From NCBI GenBank assembly GCA_022791255.1, contig JAAVYR010000001.1, positions 1 to 64,000 of the forward strand: a stretch of DNA of 64,000 nucleotides, given 5' to 3'. This document shows positions 58,892 through 64,000 of this stretch, piece after piece; positions within the stretch are counted from its first letter, which is position 1; every line of letters starts with the position of its first letter. The position numbers and the translations under genes were made by a program. This DNA is from Peptococcaceae bacterium. Lineage in GTDB: Bacteria; Bacillota; Dehalobacteriia; UBA4068; JAAVYR01. The notes below the pieces were generated by a model that had not been told where the DNA came from, did not search any database, and saw only the letters and a program-made list of their open reading frames with translations.

Positions 58892-59751
58892 GAAGGGTCA
58901 CCGCCTTTGCCTAACCAAGCGGAGATTTTCTCATAGGCCGCGTCCATCGTCAGTGCCGTACCAGGGATATCTTTCCCTCTTGCCTGCAACTCCCCGATAA
59001 TCTGCATTGGCGCCGGCACATCCAGCCCCCACTTATCCAAATCTTCTTTCTGGGTAAATACTTCTCCAGGAGCACCGTCCAATACCAGCTCCCCTTTATT
59101 TAATACAATCATCCTCTCTGCCACTTCCGCCACATCATTCATGCTGTGACTAATCCAGATGATTGTTCGTTGTCCATCGTTATGATAATTTTTGATTAAC
59201 TCCAGCAGCACTTTACTGCCATTATGATCTAAGCCTGCTAAGGGCTCATCTAAGATTAATACTTCCGGCTTCATAGCTAGAATGCCCGCAATGGCTACCC
59301 GTCTCTTTTCCCCGCCAGAAAGCATTAAAGGAGAACGCGCAGCAAATATATCTGGGTCTAATCCCACACGAATTAATGCTCGCCGCACTCGTTGTTTGAC
59401 TTCCTTTTCAGAACAGCCTAAATTTTTCGGTCCAAAGGCAACATCCTCTTCTACTGTTTCAGCGAACAATTGTTGTTCTGGATATTGCATGACCAAGCCT
59501 ACTTTTCCCACCACTTGAGAAACTTTTGTATCGCTTGTAATAGAAATTTCTTCCACCAGACAAGAACCAGTCGTCGGGGCAAGCAACCCGCAAAGGATTT
59601 GCGCGAGCGTTGACTTTCCCGAACCAGTATGTCCAATAATCGCCACCAACTCACCAGATGGAATAGATAAATTAATATTTTTGAGAGAAGTATGCTCCCA
59701 AGGTGTTCCCGGTTGATAGGTAAAGCCCATATCTTTTATTTCAATAGACAT
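58888..59751 (-). CDS. ecfA2: ECF transporter ATPase A2
   Basis: GHTGSGKSTLAQILCGLL, LSGGEKRRVAIAGILAM. Confidence 0.95.
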   Translation of the reverse strand: MSIEIKDMGFTYQPGTPWEHTSLKNINLSIPSGELVAIIGHTGSGKSTLAQILCGLLAPTTGSCLVEEISITSDTKVSQVVGKVGLVMQYPEQQLFAETVEEDVAFGPKNLGCSEKEVKQRVRRALIRVGLDPDIFAARSPLMLSGGEKRRVAIAGILAMKPEVLILDEPLAGLDHNGSKVLLELIKNYHNDGQRTIIWISHSMNDVAEVAERMIVLNKGELVLDGAPGEVFTQKEDLDKWGLDVPAPMQIIGELQARGKDIPGTALTMDAAYEKISAWLGKGGDPS

Positions 59752-60557
59752 AATTTTTCCACCAACCCATCTGTTTTTAACTGATTACGCAAGGTTTCCC
59801 AGCCATCTTCAGCTAGTCGATTACCCAGCATCGTCACAGCCGGCAGCTCCAGTCCTAGCTCTGCTAGGGCTTCCCCTTGGCTAAAGATTTCCTCCGGTGT
59901 TCCATCCATTACAACCTGGCCCTGAGACATCACCACGATACGCTCCGCGCAAGCTGCTTCTTCCATGCTGTGCGTAATATGCACAATGTTCATTTTCTTT
60001 TCTTGGTGCAGCCTAGCAATGGTAGAAAGGACCTCCCTCCTCCCTTGAGGGTCCAGCATAGAGGTAGGTTCATCCAGTACCAGGCAATTGGTATGCATAG
60101 CAAGAGCACCAGCAATAGCTAGTCGCTGTTTTTGCCCACCGGATAATAAATGAGGCGATTTATTTTTTAAATGGCCAATGCCTACCCAAACCAGGGCTTC
60201 ATTGACCCGTTCTCGGATTTCCTCCGATGGCAAACCTAAGTTTTCCGGCCCGAAAGCGGTATCCTCTTCTACAGTAGAAGCAACGATTTGATTATCCGGA
60301 TTTTGCATGACAAAAGCAACATAACGCCGTATTAGCGAGATATTCCCCTCCTGCGCCGTATCCAGACCGGAAACCCAGACTTTACCTTGCAAAGGCAAAA
60401 GTAGTCCATTTAATTGCCGAGCAAAAGTAGATTTACCAGAACCATTGGTACCGATAACCGCTACCCACTGCCCTTTAGGAATAGAAAGACTCATGCCGTT
60501 TAAGGCAAAGCCCATTTCCCCATGATATTTATAATATACTTTTTCCAGTTTAAACAT
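59736..60557 (-). CDS. ecfA1: ECF transporter ATPase A1
   Basis: GTNGSGKSTFARQLNGLL, LSGGQKQRLAIAGALAM; start MFKLEKVYYKYHG. Confidence 0.94.
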   Translation of the reverse strand: MFKLEKVYYKYHGEMGFALNGMSLSIPKGQWVAVIGTNGSGKSTFARQLNGLLLPLQGKVWVSGLDTAQEGNISLIRRYVAFVMQNPDNQIVASTVEEDTAFGPENLGLPSEEIRERVNEALVWVGIGHLKNKSPHLLSGGQKQRLAIAGALAMHTNCLVLDEPTSMLDPQGRREVLSTIARLHQEKKMNIVHITHSMEEAACAERIVVMSQGQVVMDGTPEEIFSQGEALAELGLELPAVTMLGNRLAEDGWETLRNQLKTDGLVEKLCLLK

Positions 60558-60654
60558 AATAATGGCACTCCTCCTTTGCGTAAAAGTGTGCAATATGCAG
60601 ATAAAAGCAAAGCCAGGAAATGCATCCTGACTCTACTTTTGGAAAACTGCTAAA

Positions 60655-60993
60655 TTATACCAACTCTATGAGAGCTTTTTGAGCTCCGTCCCCACGCCGT
60701 TGTTCTAAGCGAATAATTCTAGTGTAGCCACCCTGGCGATTTGCATAGCCGGGTGCAATCTCGGTAAAGAGCTTGGTAACCACATCTTCTTCCATCAAGT
60801 AGGCCAAGGCACTACGGCGAGCTGCTAAATCACCTTTTTTACCCAGGGTAATCATTTTTTCTACGACACTAGACAATTCTTTTGCCCGGGGTTCGGTGGT
60901 TTCTATTTTGCCGTTTTTCAGGAGTGAAGTCGCCAAGTTCCGTAACATAGAACGACGATGTCCACTTTTAACTCCTAATTTGCGGTATGCCAT
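60655..60993 (-). CDS. rplQ: 50S ribosomal protein L17
   Basis: [39 protein letters not shown]. Confidence 0.97.
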   Translation of the reverse strand: MAYRKLGVKSGHRRSMLRNLATSLLKNGKIETTEPRAKELSSVVEKMITLGKKGDLAARRSALAYLMEEDVVTKLFTEIAPGYANRQGGYTRIIRLEQRRGDGAQKALIELV

Positions 60994-61010
60994 TTCCAAA
61001 CCTCCCTTTA

Positions 61011-61958
61011 TTAATCTTCACTGGGTTTTAAAGAGATACCCAGGTCAGCTAGTTTTGCAATAACTTCTTCTAAAGATTTTCTGCCTAAGTTACGGACTTT
61101 CATCATTTCCTCTTCGGTCTTTTGCGTCAGTTCCAAAGTGGTATTGATGCCTGCCCGTTTCAAGCAGTTGTAAGAACGAACAGAAAGGTCTAACTCTTCA
61201 ATGGTCATTTCCAGGAGTTTATCTTTCTTTTCTTCTTCTTTTTCGATAAGTGTTACTTCATCCGGAACACTTTCTGTAAGTCCGACAAATAACTTCAAGT
61301 AGTCGCTAATAATTCTTGCAGAATTACTTACCGCTTCATCTGGCAAAATACTGCCGTCTGTCCATACTTCTAAAGTTAATTTATCATAGTCTGTTTGCTG
61401 TCCTACCCGGGTATCTTCTACAGAGAAATTTACCTTGAGGATAGGAGAGAACAAAGAGTCTACCGGAATGACGCCGATTGGCTGATCATCCTTTTTGTTC
61501 TTCTCTGCAGTAACAAAGCCTCTGCCTTTTTCTACGGTGATTTCCATGTAGAGATGTCCATCTTGACTTAAAGTTGCAATATGATGGTCTTTATTGACAA
61601 TCATCACATCTGCATCACATTGGATATCAGCACCGGTGACTTCACCAGGGCCTTGGGCATCAATGTAAACGATTTTTGGTTCATCGCCATACATCTTCAC
61701 CGCTAATCCCTTTAAGTTCAAGATAATATCTGTGATATCTTCTACCACCCCTTGGCTGGTAGAAAACTCATGTAAAACACCTTCGATTTTTACTGCACTA
61801 ATAGCTGCTCCCGGCAAAGAAGATAAGAGTACGCGCCGTAAAGAATTCCCTAAGGTAATGCCATAGCCTCTTTCCATAGGTTCTACAACGAACTTACCAT
61901 ATTTCTTGTCATCAGACAGTTCCACACACTGGATTTTGGGCTTTTCTATACCAAACAT
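61011..61958 (-). CDS. rpoA: DNA-directed RNA polymerase subunit alpha
   Basis: [43 protein letters not shown]. Confidence 0.98.
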   Translation of the reverse strand: MFGIEKPKIQCVELSDDKKYGKFVVEPMERGYGITLGNSLRRVLLSSLPGAAISAVKIEGVLHEFSTSQGVVEDITDIILNLKGLAVKMYGDEPKIVYIDAQGPGEVTGADIQCDADVMIVNKDHHIATLSQDGHLYMEITVEKGRGFVTAEKNKKDDQPIGVIPVDSLFSPILKVNFSVEDTRVGQQTDYDKLTLEVWTDGSILPDEAVSNSARIISDYLKLFVGLTESVPDEVTLIEKEEEKKDKLLEMTIEELDLSVRSYNCLKRAGINTTLELTQKTEEEMMKVRNLGRKSLEEVIAKLADLGISLKPSED

Positions 61959-61989
61959 TTCTCGCCCTCCTTATATCAAAAGCATACTA

Positions 61990-62589
61990 TTAACGAGAAT
62001 ACAATTCTACGATGAGCATTTCATCTACAGGAACATCAATTTGATCTCTTGTAGGAAGCGCTTTTACAGTGCCGGACAAAGCTTCTTTATTAGCTTCGAG
62101 CCATGCAGGAACCCCTCTGTGGCCAGTTACAGCCAAAACATCTTGATATCTTTGGGAAGATTTGAATTTTTCCCGTACTTCAATGACATCGCCAGCTTTT
62201 ACTAAGTAAGAAGGAATGTTAACAGTTTTGCCATTAACACTGATGTGTTTATGGTCAACAATCTGTCTTGCTTCATTCCGGGTTCTTGCAAAGCCCAGAC
62301 GGAAGATAACATTATCCAGTCTGCTTTCCAGCATAATCATTAAGTTTTCACCGGATTGACCTTTCATGCGGCTAGCTTTTTCAAAGTAGTTGCGGAAAGG
62401 TTTTTCCAAAACACCATAAATGAATTTTGCTTTTTGTTTTTCTTGGAGTTGCAGACCATATTCGCTCTTTTTGCGATTGCCTCTAACAGTCTGTCTGTTA
62501 GATTTTTTGTCAATTCCGAGATAAACGGGATCGAGTCCCAGGCTTCTGCATCTTTTTAAAATTGGAACCATATCTCTTGCCATATCCAA
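61990..62589 (-). CDS. rpsD: 30S ribosomal protein S4
   Basis: S4 domain [45 protein letters not shown]; no CxxC zinc site in the N-terminal region as read. Confidence 0.97.
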   Translation of the reverse strand: MDMARDMVPILKRCRSLGLDPVYLGIDKKSNRQTVRGNRKKSEYGLQLQEKQKAKFIYGVLEKPFRNYFEKASRMKGQSGENLMIMLESRLDNVIFRLGFARTRNEARQIVDHKHISVNGKTVNIPSYLVKAGDVIEVREKFKSSQRYQDVLAVTGHRGVPAWLEANKEALSGTVKALPTRDQIDVPVDEMLIVELYSR

Positions 62590-62600
62590 CTAACCTCCTA

Positions 62601-62987
62601 TTAGACTCTTCTTCTTTTCGGTGGTCTGCAGCCATTGTGTGGGATAGGAGTAACATCTTTAATCATGCTGATTTCCAACCCTGCAGCCTGCAGAGAACGG
62701 ATAGCAGCTTCTCTGCCAGCGCCTGGTCCCTTCACCAAACATTCCACTTGTTTCATACCATGTTCCATTGCTTCTTTTGCACAGGTATCAGCTGCCAGCT
62801 GTGCTGCAAAAGGAGTGCTTTTACGAGAACCTTTAAAACCAGAACCGCCAGCACTTGCCCAAGCTACGGCATTACCAGCCTTATCCGTAATGGTAATAAT
62901 GGTATTGTTGAAAGTAGATTGAATATGTGCAACACCTTGCTCAATATTTTTTCTATCTTTTTTTCTCCGGGTTTGTTTCCGTGCCAA
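62601..62987 (-). CDS. rpsK: 30S ribosomal protein S11
   Basis: [44 protein letters not shown]. Confidence 0.98.
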   Translation of the reverse strand: MARKQTRRKKDRKNIEQGVAHIQSTFNNTIITITDKAGNAVAWASAGGSGFKGSRKSTPFAAQLAADTCAKEAMEHGMKQVECLVKGPGAGREAAIRSLQAAGLEISMIKDVTPIPHNGCRPPKRRRV

Positions 62988-63005
62988 TTAAAAGACCCCC
63001 TTTCA

Positions 63006-63377
63006 CTATTTTTTCTTCTTACCGCTGATTGTCCGTTTTGGACCTTTCCGTGTGCGAGCATTGGTTTTGGTCCGTTGTCCGCGTACAGGAAGACCTCTGC
63101 GATGACGAATACCACGATAGCAGCCAATTTCATTTAATCTCTTAATATTTAATGCGATTTCCCGGCGAAGGTCGCCTTCTACCTGATAGGTTTCTGCGAT
63201 AATATCACGGATTTTATCAGTTTCTGCTTCAGTCAAATCCTTTACTCTTGTGTCAGGATTTACGCCTGCAGCAGCCAAGATTTTTTGAGAAGTCTTTAAG
63301 CCGATGCCAAAAATATAGGTTAAAGCAATCTCAATTCTTTTATCGCGGGGTAAATCGATACCAGCAATACGTGCCAT
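63006..63377 (-). CDS. rpsM: 30S ribosomal protein S13
   Basis: [26 protein letters not shown]...[20 protein letters not shown]. Confidence 0.98.
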   Translation of the reverse strand: MARIAGIDLPRDKRIEIALTYIFGIGLKTSQKILAAAGVNPDTRVKDLTEAETDKIRDIIAETYQVEGDLRREIALNIKRLNEIGCYRGIRHRRGLPVRGQRTKTNARTRKGPKRTISGKKKK

Positions 63378-63415
63378 CTACTGTGTACACCTCCATCAAA
63401 CAAATATTTCTTTAC

Positions 63416-63529
63416 TTAGCCTTGAACTTGTTTATGCTTGGTATTTGGGCAAATCACCATAACTTTGCCACGTCTTTTAATAACCTTGCATTTTTCGCAA
63501 ATTGGTTTTACGGAAGCTCTTACTTTCAC
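63416..63529 (-). CDS. rpmJ: 50S ribosomal protein L36 (37 aa, GTG start; absent from ORF track)
   Basis: Manual translation [37 protein letters not shown]. Confidence 0.97.
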   Translation of the reverse strand: MKVRASVKPICEKCKVIKRRGKVMVICPNTKHKQVQG

Positions 63530-63557
63530 TTAACTTCCCCTCCTTTTCACAGCTACA

Positions 63558-63776
63558 TTATTTGTATCTGTAGGTAATCCGGCCTCGTTTCAAATCATAA
63601 GGTGAAAGCTCTACCGTTACCTTATCCCCAGGTAAGATACGGATATAGTTCATTCTGATTTTGCCGGATACATGTGCTAATACTTTATGTCCATTCACTA
63701 ATTCCACTGTAAACATTGCATTTGGCAGCGGTTCTAATACGATGCCATCTACTTCGATGCCGTCTTGTTTAGACAT
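63558..63776 (-). CDS. infA: Translation initiation factor IF-1
   Basis: [72 protein letters not shown]. Confidence 0.97.
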   Translation of the reverse strand: MSKQDGIEVDGIVLEPLPNAMFTVELVNGHKVLAHVSGKIRMNYIRILPGDKVTVELSPYDLKRGRITYRYK

Positions 63777-64000
63777 TCTCACTGACCTCCTTGTCTACGC
63801 ATTGCCCGTTATCCTTAGGCAATTCTTTAAAACTTAATCTGATTTCTTCATTTGTTACTGTTTTTTGCTGTGCAAGTTTTTCTTGCAGCCGCGGCGCTAC
63901 ATAATGCACCATTTGTACATGACGGCAATTTTTTATTTTAGGCTTTTCCATAGGGCGTTTCCGCCCATCTGCCAATAACAATCTAGCGCCGTCCTGGCTT
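63769..64000 (-). CDS. KOW-domain RNA-binding protein (L14e-like), 5' end truncated by window edge
   Basis: Frame stays open to the window end: [34 protein letters not shown]-track start at 63981 is artificial. Confidence 0.75.
   Translation of the reverse strand, partial: SQDGARLLLADGRKRPMEKPKIKNCRHVQMVHYVAPRLQEKLAQQKTVTNEEIRLSFKELPKDNGQCVDKEVSENV

Noticed and set aside
1-64000. CRISPR arrays, tRNA/rRNA genes, prophage or transposon genes
   Set aside because: No regularly spaced repeats, rRNA/tRNA-like sequence, integrase, transposase or phage structural genes were recognised.

Overview
The window looks like a low-to-mid GC Firmicutes chromosome, possibly a gut Negativicute/Clostridia-like anaerobe (taxon is inference only). 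It is almost entirely chromosomal coding sequence, mostly on the minus strand. Main blocks: (1) an alpha/beta-type SASP, recG, the yloV/yloU (fakA-like/asp23) pair and rpmB; (2) a choloylglycine hydrolase, rmuC, bioB behind a clear BirA-type operator, a rubredoxin missing from the ORF track, and a SleB-like hydrolase; (3) a segment matching the B. subtilis yaaO-tmk-holB-yaaT-yabA-yabB-rsmI-metS-tatD-yabE-ksgA order, without yaaQ/yaaR or rnmV; (4) a small accessory pair, an XRE regulator divergent from a stand-alone nucleotidyltransferase-like protein; (5) lysA, a HAD phosphatase, potDCBA and a cupin-XRE regulator; (6) a transglutaminase/SLH surface protein, coaD, a uracil-DNA glycosylase and threonine aldolase; (7) an arginine cluster argG-F-D-B-J-C...H interrupted by iorBA and paaK; (8) an accessory stretch with an XRE/degenerate superoxide-reductase-like fusion, MarR-MATE and an ECF sigma/putative anti-sigma pair; (9) rpsI-rplM-truA-ecfT-ecfA2-ecfA1-rplQ-rpoA-rpsD-rpsK-rpsM-rpmJ-infA and a KOW-type protein cut by the window edge. 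No rRNA, tRNA, CRISPR, prophage or transposase was recognised. The best candidates for undescribed biology are the nucleotidyltransferase/XRE locus (22993-24119), the XRE-SOR-like fusion, an 87-residue amphipathic insertion in MetRS, a 46-aa orphan small ORF at 133-273, and dispersed palindromic or terminator-like repeats.
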